From the NCBI RefSeq assembly GCF_009017415.1, contig NC_092408.1:2914001-2978000 (forward strand): a DNA stretch of 64,000 bases, given 5' to 3'. The stretch comes from Aspergillus flavus. Lineage: Eukaryota > Ascomycota > Eurotiomycetes > Eurotiales > Aspergillaceae. The position numbers and the translations under genes were made by a program. Below are positions 22,845 to 36,700 of the stretch, one piece after another. Positions within the stretch are counted from its first letter, which is position 1. Every line of letters begins with the position of its first letter. The notes beneath the pieces are model-generated. The model saw only the letters and a program-made list of their open reading frames with translations. It was not told where the DNA came from and made no database searches.

Positions 22845-25606
22845 AAGGGAATCGACTAGACCTCAGCCATATAAGACTTTCCAAACCGATCAGGAGACAT
22901 ATGAAATGTCAAATGAGAGTCGACAAGGAAAGAAGCTTCGTGGTGCGTTGCCTGTACAAAAGTAACGTAATTCAAGAGCACTATTGCCTTGTCCACCTTG
23001 ATGAAGAGAGATCAGTACCTCGAGACAGGTTATAAAAGGAATGACGTAGGTAGATAGAAGAAATGGCACACGGGTATCAAACAAAAAAAAAAGGACGGCA
23101 GTAGAGAAAGAACGAGGTAGGATGGTGAAAGTCTAATCAATATGTACGCATGATTGTATGTACAGGAAATTAATGGAGGATTGAGACATATGAGAAAAGA
23201 ATAAAATGAGATATCAACCTACGTCCAAGGAAGATGCAGCGCAGGGAGAGGTCCTTTCTTAAAAGAGAGTTCCATGAACATCTGGACCTGTCACGACCCT
23301 ACCTACATAGTCGGGGAGCATTCTGTCTAGTTCTTGAATGCGCCCAGACATTGTCGAATGAAGAGCCGGCTCGTTCTCGATAGATTGAGAGATAGAGTTG
23401 AATCTAAGTAGTGGCATTCCACCATGCCAGGATTCCACAGGCCCCAAGGGCCGAGGGAGGAGAGACAGCCCCAGTTGGGCACCAGGCAAGCAAGGCTAGT
23501 GGAGTCATTTCGAACCGAAAAGGAAAGGGAAATCGCAGGGGAGGAAAAAGAGTAAATAAAAGGAAATAAAAAAAAAACGTTGATTGACGATCCGTCCGTG
23601 CTAGTAATTCGATCGGGCCCCAGGTGGCGCAAATGACAGACCGACGCCCCATACATCGTCGAGCTGTGGGAAGCTATTTGTTCGCAGGATGATCCTATCA
23701 CACTGGCAATCATTGGAGATTTTCGTCACCCAGATGGATGGGCCAGCACTAGCGAGTCAGGATAGTTTGTCTCTGGGCTTATAGTCGGCAGGTCAACAAA
23801 GAAATTTCGTTTGCGACTATATCGTGAGAAACCACGGTACGAGCTCAGCATTAGTGTCATTCCCGTGTGACGTCTTTGCATGCCCTCCTTTTCGGAAAAG
23901 AAACAAGATCTCTTGAGAAAGTGTGCAAGAGCCGTTAAAAGCAAGGGATGCCCTGACTGCTTCGCCCCTCTCAACTCCTTGGAGGGGTTGATTGAGGTCA
24001 TACCTGAAACGAGCCCCTTTGAGAACGCCAGATACGCCTTGACAACTATGTGGAAGACGTCAATTATCCCCGGGGATTGATCCAATTAGGAAAAAACCAC
24101 GAAATCCAAAATCGAACTTGGGCACGTAAGGATCGAGAAGCAGAGAAGAGTGTGACGGGGAATTGGAAAGCCACCGAGCCAGGACTAGTGGCAATTGGGA
24201 GAGACGCAGATCAGAAAAAGACTATACTAATGTGACAGATGGACAGCGATCCCAACCGAGTGGATTTGTTTGTTCGATGGACGGGGACTTTCTGACTTGA
24301 CAGGTCACAAACTCATTTATATCGACTATTTGGAGAGCTTACGAAAATAGAAAATAGTCGCGGCCGGGCCCTTGCCGACTTCCCCAAACGAACCAAGTCA
24401 AAGATACCTAAAGACTGTCGCTATGTATATCAATATTGGTTTTGTGCACGAAAGAAATTCAAAAGTACGTACCTGTTCGAATGGAGGGCTTTCTCCATTA
24501 GTTGCTTAACCCTAGCCCTAAGTATGACCGTGATATAATGTCGTACAGCCCACCAAAAGCCCTGAAGAACTAGTCGTGCCTCATAGCAAACTGGCCTATA
24601 AACACTACTTCCATGTAAACTTGCACGGTCGCTCTTCAGCCGACCTGAAAGAGTCGCACTGCGTCACCTCGTGTCCTGTTCATCGTGTTGCACAATCACC
24701 GACAGGGGCGAGAATAGAAAGAAATGTACCTGGGAGGGGCTTTTGAACATCTTGGCGTCATACCCAAACACTTTGGTAGCGATTCTACAAGGTTGAAGGA
24801 AGTAAAAAATCAAAGAAAATAGAAAAAAAAAAAAGGGAAAAGAAAAATGACAAAAAACGACAGGGCGAGCTCAGCCAGCTACCCCCTTGCATAAGAAAGT
24901 ATCATGCAGGTCTCGAGAGCATCGCAAGAATAAGGATAGGTAGAAAGTCATTCAAGTATGCAGGAGTGAGTATGTCCATGTAGAAGGCGCCACCTTCATA
25001 ATTCACGACGGAGCCTATATTCTCCGATCGTGCCAAAGGAAGCACTCCAGAACATCGCCAACCACCTTGACTGGAACTCAGCTGACTGCTTTGGTAACGA
25101 GTTGATTCATTTCTCAACGAGTCAGCAGGTCGTCATCCTTCGAGGTACATGCAGAGCTAGTGCACGCTATGAAATACTATATCGTGCGTGACCTACTCTT
25201 ATCAATCCGATTTGGCTTTTACAATACCTTTCTTTTGGGTGGAAGTAATATGTCCTGAGCTTTTGGTCTGCAATCCACCTGATTGGACTCGGTTCTCCTG
25301 ACGCCAATCCAATGAGAGATACTAATCTTCGAAATTGACTACATGAACCCCAGAGGGACTGCAGCAAGAGGAAACTGATGAGATTATCAGTTGAGTTAAT
25401 ACCTCGTTAGGTGAGGAGCCTCCTGCATCGAGACTATTCACCATGACAATTAATTCTATTTACAATCCTATTAACACGAGCATGCACCTGGAACCAAAAT
25501 AACCATGCATGGTTGGAATCAACCCTCCCAGCTCACCTATTTCTAAGGGTATACTCACTGAATGAAGCTTCTCCAAGCCTCTGTAGTACATATCCTATCT
25601 CAGTGC

Positions 25607-25637
<31 letters not shown>

Positions 25638-26019
25638 AGAAAACTGAATAGAAATACAACCCAACGCCACGCAATGCTTTTCGGAATATGTTAGGGACCC
25701 TCAAGCCTGGAATCCCCAGAGGAATATCGTATGCTCGGCGCAACCCTCTGTCGCGCGTTGACCAAGAAGACGGGAAAATGGAAGGGTGGCAACACATGGC
25801 ATATGCATGAGCCAAGAGAAAGTGTAAACGAAAATGGTGTAAGAACAAAAGGGGGGTTCGATGGAGACGCTCATATGCATGTCAGAAAGGTGGGACCGTG
25901 TTATCTTGTAGATCTGTAGATCAATGTGATATCTTGACATGTAACATGTCTTCTGTAAAACAGTAACATGAGCATGGGAGCCGGGCGATAAGAGATGCAC
26001 CGGATTTCAATTCCACAGC
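22845..26019. other. Large gene-free interval
   Basis: About 3.2 kb without a supported gene on either strand. It may contain a long leader of the minus-strand gene ending at 22844, and the Sen1 3' flank near 26000. There are A-rich simple stretches at 24805-24848 and 25604-25641. An inverted repeat GACATGT-A-ACATGTC lies at 25936-25950. The frames 23726-24085 (-) and 23880-24080 (+) lack domain character. Confidence 0.5.
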
Positions 26020-29000
26020 CTATCTCCGTTTCGGTCGGATGAACGGGTCGACTGCTTTCTTCTTCCGCATCGGTGGAGGGGGCCTGGCCCCATTCCCTGG
26101 CCGCTGTGGCTGCTATATAAGAGGAGAAGTCAGCAAGCAGTTGCCAAGCTATCCATAGTAGAAATAAAACACATACATTTGCTGGACCTGCATCCGCCCG
26201 TGGACCGCTCGGAGGCTTATTCTGGTTGATAGGTGCATAAGCCGGCCCATCTCGTGACGGTTTAACTAAATCCTGCGAGACTAATCAGCAGAGTTCATTA
26301 TGAAGTCGGAAGGAATGGCTGACCTCCGTTTTCGGCGGAACATTAGCATCGATTTTTCGTCGCGGGTTCTTAGGAGCCGTTGGGGGCACTTTTTGATCTA
26401 TTTTTCGCTTGGGGGGCTTCGCGGTGTCAGAAGAGGGGGAATCGGTGTGTTTGCGCTTAGCTGCGCCTTTGCTGCTATCTGTTTTGGGTTGCTCTGGCTT
26501 TTTCTCGTTGGAACCAGACGTAACCTGGATAACAGGTACTTTGGGATCATGTCCTCCAAGCTGCCTGGCCCGTTGGCGTTCCGCTCTCTGCTTTTGCATT
26601 TGCGTGTGATGATATTCCTCTCGCGCAATTCTTTGTTTCTCTTGTTTGGATAGAACTCTTGTAGACTTGCAATCACGAGCAATGTGCCCAGCCTCGCCGC
26701 ACTCGAGACAACGCTCTGATGTACAAACTGCACGCGTATGCCCGGGCTGCCCACATCTGTAGCAGTTGCCTCGAGCTGCTTCCTTCGCATCAATGTTGTC
26801 GCAATTATGAGTCATATGAGAGAAGTCGCCGCAATAACCACACATGCGGTTATCATCCAAGCCGCTGGCACCTCCTGACGGTCCCTCGGGCGGGGAGACG
26901 TAAGGTTCATTCTTACCAAACGTACCATCTGTTGGGAGGTTGTCACGAGAGGATGAGGACGAACGAGAAATAGGATCAGTTAGTGTGCCGACAGAAGGCT
27001 TTGTTGACTCCGGTCCATCAGCATCCAGCATATCAACATTCTTGTAGCCAGTAAATTGGGGCCGCTGGAGGATTTTCAACACATCCCCATCAGTATAGAC
27101 ACTCCGACGGCGAGCGTCTTTTATAAGGCTATTCCAAAATTCGCCCTGCACTAGGGACTGCGAATTTCCCAAAACCCAAAGTGAGGACTTGGCACGCGTC
27201 AAGCCGACATTCATACGGCGAATGTCGGACAAGAAACCAATTCCTTTATTGGAGGCTCTAACGCAAGAAAATATAATAACTTCACTCTCCCTTCCTTGGA
27301 AGGCATCTGTAGTGTTGAAATCGATCATGTTAAAGATTGCATTTCCATATTTCGCGGCAAAATGAGTTTTCAACTCTCTTAGTTGGCCTTTATACGGGGT
27401 AATGATGCCGATTTTGCCAGAGAAATCAAAGCCTTGGAAATCCGAGACCAAACGCTCATATAGTTGCATGGCTACCCGAAGTTCCGCCATATTGACCAAC
27501 GAGTGACCTTTTGCAGCACTTTGATGAAGACCCTGCACGTCGAAGAATCGATATGGACTAAGAAGCTCGCTCTGATGCCAGGGACGAGCGCGAAGCCGTG
27601 CCATATCAGGGCCGTCTTGCAGTTTACCATCATAGAAGGCATTGCGCGGGTATGCACTAATTTCCGGATGCATACGGTATTGAATATCCAGCAAGTGGAC
27701 ATCCCTAGGGTGATTGGATTGCATCCGGACGAACAGACTCTGCTCATATTGGAATTTCGAAGCGACTTTGGACAGGACAGTGGGCGGTAATTGTTTTGGA
27801 TCTCCGACAAGGATACATTTGGAACATCCGTATTTTAGCGGGATTAGAGCACTCAGTTCAATCGATTGCGCAGCCTCGTCAATGACGACTGTTTCGAACT
27901 CGATACTTAGGTTCTGGAACATCTCGTGACCACTACCACTGAGAGTGGCACAGATAACATGGGCCCCATCAATGATCTCCTGCTGTATTTTCCGCCGGTT
28001 TAAATCAGCATCACGGGCCGCTGAATGGTTTTTGTCGCGGGCGTTGTCGATCTCTTGACTCAATGCAGTCTTCTTCTTCTTAAGCAGCTCAAACTCCCGT
28101 TCTAGTTCTGCAGGAACAGGCAAGCCCTGGGCTCTGCATTGGTCCAACTTGGAACGAGTTTCTTTGAAAGCAGTGTCAGCTGCTTTGTGCTCCATATAAA
28201 TCTTCTGTAGATCCCTTTCGCCCGAGTCCTTGCGTGATGTTTGGCTCAATCTTGCGTTCACTAGTTCGTCCAGTGTCACATCAAGGACATTAGTATTTAT
28301 GGCATCGCTCCTTCCAAGTCGAATGACGGATAGCTTTTCATGGCGACCCTGAATTGTCTTGACACCTGCTTTGAATCTCATGACCAACTCATCAACGGCG
28401 GCATTACTAGGAGCGCACACAAGCAGCTTCTTTGAAGTAGTTGTCCTTGGGGGAGGTTTAATGTTCCCAACACCTGTTGGCCGCGAGATGGTGACACCCT
28501 GGTTACCAAGTACGCCGCTCAGCAGAGCTCCTACAAGGGCAACAATTGTCTTTGTCTTTCCAGATCCCGGAGGACCTTGAATGAGGGTGAAAGCATCATT
28601 GTCCAGAGCGGACTTGATAGCCTTTGCCTGGGCGGGGTTAACATTGTAATTCTCAGCAATTGGGCTCAAGGTCGCTTCCGAATAATTAAGGATTGGGGAC
28701 GGCTTGGCTTTCACGACCTCCTCGCAAAGATCATAATATTGCAAGGCCATGAGAGCACCATATTCACGCTCAAGAGGGGTTAAGGATGTAACCTTAGCAC
28801 CCCATATCTCCGATCCCGGTGCAAGGGCGTTGATAAATGAGTTACCGGGGTTGACTCTGTAGGCAATCTCTACGGTCCCCTTCTTCTTATTTATTCCCGC
28901 AACCCGAGCAAGACAATGCGGAGCAGACGGGTTATTAGTCGGTGAGTTTGCCTTTGAAAGCAAGACAAGGTCTGCTTCGCCAAGCCCATAGTCCTTGACC

Positions 29001-32000
29001 TCAAGCGCTGGCATAACCGTGCTAACTTCCACGAAAGAGTCCACTGATAGTCGTGTCGCGACCTTAACCTCGAATGGTTTGAAGTTTCCCTCTTCCTTCG
29101 AGGACTGGAAACCTTGCCATGCTTCTAGTATCAGAAGAGGCTCGAAAGTTTTTTGGTAATCAATAGGGTCTCTGAATGTGTTAGATATCAAACTATAGTC
29201 GGTACGACCCGAGTTCGGCGGAAGATCGCCGTTAGCAAAGAAGTCCCAAGACAATATGGTCCGATGTAGTGAAGAGAGGTCTGGAGCCAACCGTGCGCGC
29301 ATATCCTTTGCAGAGCGCACTTGCTTGATCTTCTTGACAGGACCCTTCTGTTTGAGTGACAGTCTCTTGCTTTCTTCATAGGCCCTAACGGCGTCAGGTT
29401 TAGATCCACCTTTCGGGCCGAAAAGCTCCCTGTCGAGTTCATCCTCACTCTCTGATTCAGACTCTGACCCCGATGACACCATCATACTATCTGCAGGCCT
29501 ATGATCCTTGCCTTTAACGCCAATTCCAGCTAGCCCAGAACCTTGTTCAGCGGTTTGTTCAGCAACTCCAGTCGCCGGAAGACCCTTCTTCAAACGTGCC
29601 AGCTCGGCCATATCACGTTTCTTTTTAGCCTCTCGCTCTCTTTCTCGTTTCTCACGGAAAGCTTGAACGGTGACATTGGACTTCAAAGGCGCCGGGGCGG
29701 GCCTGGGAATCGCTGGAAGAGCCTTTGCTGCTTTCTCAGCCCTCTTCTTCGCTTCGGCAGCGACTCTTTCCTTATTAAGTTCAACAGATCGAGATAATTG
29801 CAACATGACATCATCTGGAACATTGTCGTCGAACTCGTCCGGTGTTCTTGATGGGCTGGGAGTAGCTGAAAGCTCGGCTGGTTTAGCAAATGCTGTGATC
29901 GAGCTCTGTTTCTTTAGGCTAGCAGTTGAGGCAGTAACAACAGGCTTCTTGTAATAGGCTTCCAAAGCTCTAACAAGTTCTGCCTTCTCCCGTAACGTCA
30001 GCATAGTCTTGACAGTAGACTTGACTGCGACACCCTCAATATAATCCAGAGCATCCTCTTTCACGGTGGTAACGCTAAGCTCCCCAAGACGGCGAAGGAG
30101 CTTGGCAACAAGACCAACTAGAGTAGTAGCCAAATATTCATCCTTAAGTCGCAGCCATTTGACCATTGTACTCATAGTCGCGGTAGGAGATTTGAGAAAA
30201 TTCTCGCGGGCAGAAGTCTCTTGACTGGGGTCCGCATCGACAACGGCGCTTAGAAAGACACCGTACTGATCGAAGAGAAGATCGGCAAACTGGATACTAT
30301 CACGACAGAATTCCAGCATCACCATTCTGTCATTGCCCCTGAGATGCCACGATTCAGTTTCGTCGAATATCGTGGTCAAGGCTTGCCACAGGTACTCCCA
30401 CAGCTTTTGAAGAGAAAGAATCTCTCGGCGATCTGCGAGTTTGCGAGTTCTGAGCATACCAGTCTGGCTATCACAAAGAATATCCACAATGTCCGTCCCT
30501 GTATGAATCATCCTCGGAGCAGAGGCAAATGTTTTCATATTCGATATACGTCGAAAAGACCAGCTGAGCCCGTACATAGTCGTAGTAAAGAATGACTGTA
30601 ATAGATGGGAAATGGCATCCCTTCGAGCAGACTGTCCACTGACATTTTTTATGAGGTCCACCGCAGCTTGATAAGTGTTTAGATCAGCTGCAAAAAGGGC
30701 GGAGATCAAAGCACTACTAGTATCTTGACTTTTGAAGAGCTCGTCAAGATGCTCCGGTTTGAAATCTGCAAGGCGCTCAATTATTAAGCATGACAGATGT
30801 GTAAGATGGCCGTAGATCATATTGAAGTGAGTCTTCTCCTGGCTGGCTCCTCCCTTTGCGGGGAATTTCTCCAACCCGACCAGCGGTAATATACCGAGAA
30901 GAGCAGATGTTGAAAGGGCCAGGTTGTCTTCATGAAGGTGTTTTACAACAGCGTCCCAAATTGGAGCTGAATACGTGCTTACACCATGCTGGAGGGTATT
31001 ATACCGTAGGATGACCTCATAATCGCTCTTGAGAGATTGGCACTCAAGAGCGAGTGTATTACGAATAACATCCATGCACAGCGTCGATATTTCGCGCTGA
31101 CGTCCCTGTTCAACCTCAAACTTGGGAGGCTCAAGAATTCTAGCGATGTTTGCACTCACAACTTCCATGGTCTCAGATAGGACAATTCGCGCTACAGAGC
31201 CCCTCGAAGATTCATGATCGGTAAAACTGCGAAGTGTATAGAGTAAGCTTGACAAACCTATGTGAAAGCAATGATACCTGGCCAAGTTAGGAAGGCGTGC
31301 GTCTTGTAGTCGATCAAGAAGTTGGTAAACTAGGGACCTGCATGCTGACGGTTGATGGGGGCCCTTCAGTGACGACATGAATGGAGTAATCCATGATAAC
31401 ATATCTTTCATAGCGGACTTCTCATAGGGCTCGCCCTCGGTGGCTTGCATCAAAAATGCATCTAGCTGGGGATTGTAGAACACAAGCTCAATGATAGCTT
31501 GGGGCGATATGGTCTGCATCGCATCCCAGAAGTCTCCAGGTGCCTTTTCCAAGAATATCTGAATCGTATTCAAAATAAAGCGCAGTCCAGGAGATTGTAT
31601 CCCGATGTGCTCCACCGAAAGACGGCAAGGGTCAATTTCGAGGGCTCGCAGATGATGAGTAATCTGGTCTTTATCCAGCCTTTTCACCACAAGCTGCATT
31701 CCACGCCATAGCCGCTGAATGGCAGCGACCTGAACCGGCTGTTGAGAAGCTGACCTAAGTGCGCCTAAGAGCCCTTCTTTGATTGCCCAATCGAATTCTG
31801 TGTCGGTAGGAGGCCGGGAATACCGCATCCAAGCCTGGATTGCCCAAAAGCTGCGACTCTGATTGGGGTCAAACAAGAAACGGGTAACGGCCGGAATGTA
31901 GTCCGAAACCTTTAGACTACGCTTCGTCTGAATGAGTCTAAAAGGCTCATCAAAATATTGCTGGAGAAGACTGTCATTGCGAAGCATAGCATCACAACTC

Positions 32001-32578
32001 AAGCTCTCGAAGATAGATAGCAAAGACGCCCGGTCCAACACATGAAGCCCGATTTCCTGGGGAGGTACCTCTTTCAATTTCGTTGTTGCGGTAGTCAAAT
32101 TCCTCGTTATCCTCTTTATATCGCATTCGTCAATCATCCGGGAAAATTTTTCGATATCTTCATCATCGTAGTTTTCTTTCAGTTGTTCCATAAGCCAAAT
32201 CTTTCCCGTATAGTATTGTTTGATACAGAGGTCGCATTTCTCGAGGGTGTCGTCTAACTTCCTCCAAATCCAGTTTTGCAGCTCTTCAACCCCCTCTTCG
32301 TTGTACGCCAATATGCGCATGCATGACAGGAATTTTTCCCTCCGGGCTGTCGCCTCTGCCACCAATTCTGCAATTTTCTTCCCCGACTCATCTACCTGAT
32401 CGGTTTCGTCATAGCGTGCGTGGTCGTCATCATGTTGTCGCGGGCATAATAGGTGGACGTTGTCAGGAAGGGCTTGTAGCTCTCTGCAAACAAATTGACG
32501 CTTAATTACTGTAATCAACGGTGACAGTTGCAGGCTGCACAACTTAGCGACTCACCCAACAATATCCATAACCTCCAT
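26020..32578 (-). CDS. sen1: Sen1 RNA/DNA helicase with C-terminal zinc knuckles
   Basis: Superfamily 1 (Upf1-like) helicase that unwinds RNA/DNA hybrids and terminates non-coding and snoRNA transcription by Pol II. Exons 32578-32556, 32483-26324, 26272-26177 and 26112-26020 give 2123 residues. The first exon encodes only MEVMDIV plus two bases, joined to GELQALPDNVHLL, the expected Sen1 N-terminus. The large helical N-domain runs to about 1150. The helicase core includes Walker A QGPPGSGKTKT near residue 1309, the DEAA box (VIDEAAQS) near 1540, GDPKQLPPTV, and motifs V/VI with TTDAFQGRE and VGLTRAK. Beyond the core are three CCHC knuckles (about residues 1887-1947; CGYCGDFSHMTHNC, CYRCGQPGHTRAVC, CLECGEAGHIARDC). 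A basic tail ends FIRPKRR, a possible nuclear signal. The knuckles are absent from budding yeast Sen1. Confidence 0.95.
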
Positions 32579-33751
32579 GATTACGACCCGACAATCCAGC
32601 TGTTATGTGTCGTGGCTGTGAACAACAAACCATGGAGCATTCCCTTGCCGAATAGACAAGGATTGGCTACTATGCCGAAATCTAGAACGCGAAGTCCCAC
32701 AGAGCTATCTCACTAGTTTGACCAGGCTTCAAGGATCCTCTTTCACGGTGGGCTATATAAGCATGGTTGTAGCAACTGGGCACTTGGGAGATGATACAAA
32801 AGGTTTTGCTTTTCCGCAGCACGCCACCACGTCAGTGTGGAAGGAAGGATAAAGGGAAGTCCGGGGGGGAGAATGTTGTGCATTAACACAATCCTTATAG
32901 AAATTCAAAAAACAATGTGCTTACCCATACCCTCAAGGAAGCAACAACACAGAGACTCGAGTGTAAAGAGAAATGAAAAAGCCCATCGGCAAGGCATGCA
33001 ATACATTGAACGGAGTAAATCAGTGCCGCACCTTCGTTCCTGGCTATTGGTTAATGTGGAAGGCGGTCAAAACGGCTATCATCCACTTTACGCGTGAGGA
33101 CGCGATTATCCTCCACCCGAGCTTTTGCGCGCTACACCTAATTCAGATTAATCTCACTTCTCCGATTACATAGTCCGCATTTTGTCCTGCCGGGTGCTGC
33201 TGAGTGTCTACATGACGGATAATTACTTTCAAATGAACTTGATACTTCTCCGAGGGACATTCATGTTGACGGCTTTCCATAGAAAACGTAAAATCCATAA
33301 AACCTGCCACCACACATACCTCATTCTTTCAAGGGTGCTCAAGGTAGTCCTTTGATCAGATCTTTTGTGAGAACAGTCAAGATTATAAGGAAGAAAGAGA
33401 AAAGAAAAGGGTAGCGATGGAATATAGCGTATTCACAAACACGGAAATAAGGCTTTTGTACAAGAAGAACACTGGCATTACGCCACAAAGTAGATGAAAT
33501 AGGGAAGAGGTCAAAAGAATGATGAACGCAGCAGAGCTTCAGTAGAAAATATTCGCGCCGAACCACCCAAATATGTATACCGAACGCCTTCTATGGGGGA
33601 ATAAATAGCGGGGCTCCAAGAAAAACAAGGAGATTACTCGTCATACAAAACCACACAAACAAAACGAAACAGATGCATCGACAAGGAACCGACAAAGGGT
33701 CGTGAGAAACATCGAGTGTAAATAGTATAGTATGAGATGGATAAATATAGT
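32579..33751. other. Interval between sen1 and the flippase gene
   Basis: About 1.2 kb: promoter of sen1 at its upper-coordinate side and 3' flank of the flippase gene. Short frames only; no RNA gene recognised. Confidence 0.5.
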
Positions 33752-36700
33752 TTATGAGGAATGCGATGGAGGATCGTAAGGGGCTTTGAGTGGACTATGA
33801 GGACTTTGAGGCTCTTGAGCACCACTTGTAAGTCCCGTCTCCACTCGCGTTAGCTCGTTGTTCGCTTCGAAATCATGTCGAACTCTATCAAAGGAATGTC
33901 GCGTCCGTTCGGCCGAGCCGCGAACATAGTCCACTGGCTGAGTATGATAATGTTGGGTCGTATCAAGGCTGGATGCATAATTTGTCCCATTACTGCCATT
34001 TTGACTGCGGTGGTTGTGCGTCTGATGGGTACGAGAGGTTGGTGCAACGGAAGGCGTGTATATCTGCTGATCGTCGGAAAAAGGATCCTGTTTCATACTG
34101 GGTTGCATTGGTTTTCCCAAATCCGAAGAAGCAGCCGATTCATCACTCAACAACTGACCTGAAGCCGCAGCGCTAGCTGCCTTGGGCGGTACAAACGCCT
34201 CATACTGTTCCAAAAACTTAAATTTGCCCTGAGTGACCTGCTCCCGAATGATGTCCACATCTAGGGGGAAGAACACCTTCTGGAAGGCCTTGAAAGTAAA
34301 CCGAGGAAGTAGGCATATCGTGACGGTAAGCAGTAGTACAACCCAGAAAGACAAAGTTCCATAGACCTGGGCTCCGGACTTATAGAACTGAGCCGAAGCA
34401 TCAACCGAAGAGTAGATACCAGTCCAAAGGAAGATCAGGAGTGAACTGATAACATTGATTAATGTTGTCAACCAATCCCACCGATACGAATTCAGCATGA
34501 TGTAAGTATTGCTGGCGATGACCGCGCTCGTGGCGACGAGAACACCCATACGAGTCCGGTCGGCGATATCCAGCCCATTGGCGGTTTGGAAGGTCGCCCG
34601 GCTGTACAAAAGATATGGCATGAAGAAACAAATGAGGGATTGGTAAAGGCCGTCGGCCATATACAACCTAGGGCACGTTAGTAAAGACTAGAAGAGATAG
34701 CCAGTTAGGCAGCATACCAGAATTTGAGTTGAGACCATTCTTTTCGCTCTATGCCTCTCATGTACAGCTGGGGAACAGCCAAAGAGACTTTGTCGTCGAC
34801 ATCCTGGTCGAAGATACCCATGAGGATCACGGGAAGTGATGTAAACGCCACGTTGACCAGGACAATATATGTATAGTCGAAGAGATAGGAGCCATCAAAG
34901 TCGTTGTAAATCGAATACCAGAAGAGTGCAATTGTCCATACCAAGTTCTAGGAAGTTGTTAGCTAGGCCCAGATAGGTAGGATAACAGGCAAACGATAGG
35001 AGGCATACCTTGTAGAAAAAGTTTGCAATGGTCTCCGCCATGCGGCGGTAAGACCATCTTCCATGGACAAGGATAAGCCGCTGGAGGAACCGGAATTGAC
35101 CAATAGCATAATCAGAGGACATGGCTGCCTGTCGGCCTTCTTCACCGATAATACCAACACCGACATCGGCCTCCTGGATCATGGCAACATCGTTGGCACC
35201 ATCACCAATTGAAAGAGCCATAATATCAAGGCCGTTCTTGACCATGCGCACGACTGCAGCTTTCTGTGCAGGACTGACTCGACAGCAAAGAACAGACTTG
35301 CATTGTTTACACAATAGCAAAAATTTCTGCTTTAGTTCATCATCAAGCATCAGCTTAAGAGTCTCGCCATCAATAACTACGGCATGTGTTGGTTCTGGTG
35401 GTGTATGATCTTGGCGGGCAGCGAGAAGCTCTTCATCAGATCCTGTCAGTCCAAACCTTTGCAACTGCTGGTCAAGTTCTTGCGCTGCACGGTGCGACTC
35501 ATTGCCTGGAATGTTGAAGACGATCAATTCCATATCATTATCCAAAAGGTTGCACGAAAACCCAATGTTGATGGCAGTCTCCACCTTATCGCCTGTCAAA
35601 ACCCACAGCTTGATACCAGCATCCGCCAACAGAGATATGGTATCTGGAACACCATCTTGGAGTCTATCCTCAATGGCAGTTCCTCCGATAAGCATGAGTT
35701 CTTGTTCGATGTTACTGGAGACTTCCTCAAGCTTTTCCTCACGGTCGGTGAGCGCAGCAGCGGCAATGTCGTGCTCCTTGCTCCATGCCTTGTATTCTTC
35801 CTCACTGAGCACGCGATCTGCGACACACAGAGTCCGCAAACCTTCACGTGCGAACATTTCAAGGTGTTCAGCTGTCTTCTTTCGGAGTTCCTGTTGTTTC
35901 CCTGGAGCCAAGCGCGAATAAATGATGCTATCTGCACCCTTGCAGAAGAGTCGTATGTGACCGTCAGGCATGCGGATGATCGCACTCATTCGCTTTCTTG
36001 ACGAGTTGAATTCCAGAGTGTTGAGCACGGTGTATGTCCGCTCTTCCCCCATGACGTTCAGAACGAGGTCGTCACCTGATCTTCCAAGAAGGGTAAAACC
36101 ACAGTCTCGAGCTGTGCCCACTAAAGCCGCCTCATCGGGCGACTGTGCTTTGAATTCGATCTGTGGAGGATCTCCAGGTGTATGTTCGGTGATTACAGTA
36201 TGACATACCGCAAGGGCGAGCATAAAATGTTCCGTGGCCTTCCTCTGGGCATCACCTGACTGGCCGCCCAAGTCTGCGACGTAATTCGACGATACAAAAG
36301 TCAATCTCTCATCACGCAAATAGGGGTTATCATGGATTTTGCGTAACAACTCGAGCATCTTGGTCGTGTCCATAGCAATTCTCTCTCGTTCTCTAGCAGC
36401 AACAGCATCAGCATCGCCTCCCTCTCGCCGCACCATGCCGACCTGGGCTTCGGTGAACGCTTCGCCGTATGAGATCCCATTAACAGTGCATTTCTTGAAG
36501 TCCATAACGTTTTGAGTCAGCGTGCCCGTCTTGTCTGAGAAGATGTACTCAATTTGTCCAACATCGTCTGAGATGTTCCAAGACTTCGGCACACAGTAAA
36601 TCTGCAGCTTCTCGTAGTACATGAAGACGTCGCTGTGAATGAAGACTGCCTGGATTGTGCGAACGATTTCGAGAGAGATGTAGAGTGAAATCGGAACCAA

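Noticed and set aside
23726..24085. 119-codon minus-strand frame in the 3.2-kb interval
   Set aside because: No recognisable family and an overlapping frame on the other strand is equally open; treated as chance.
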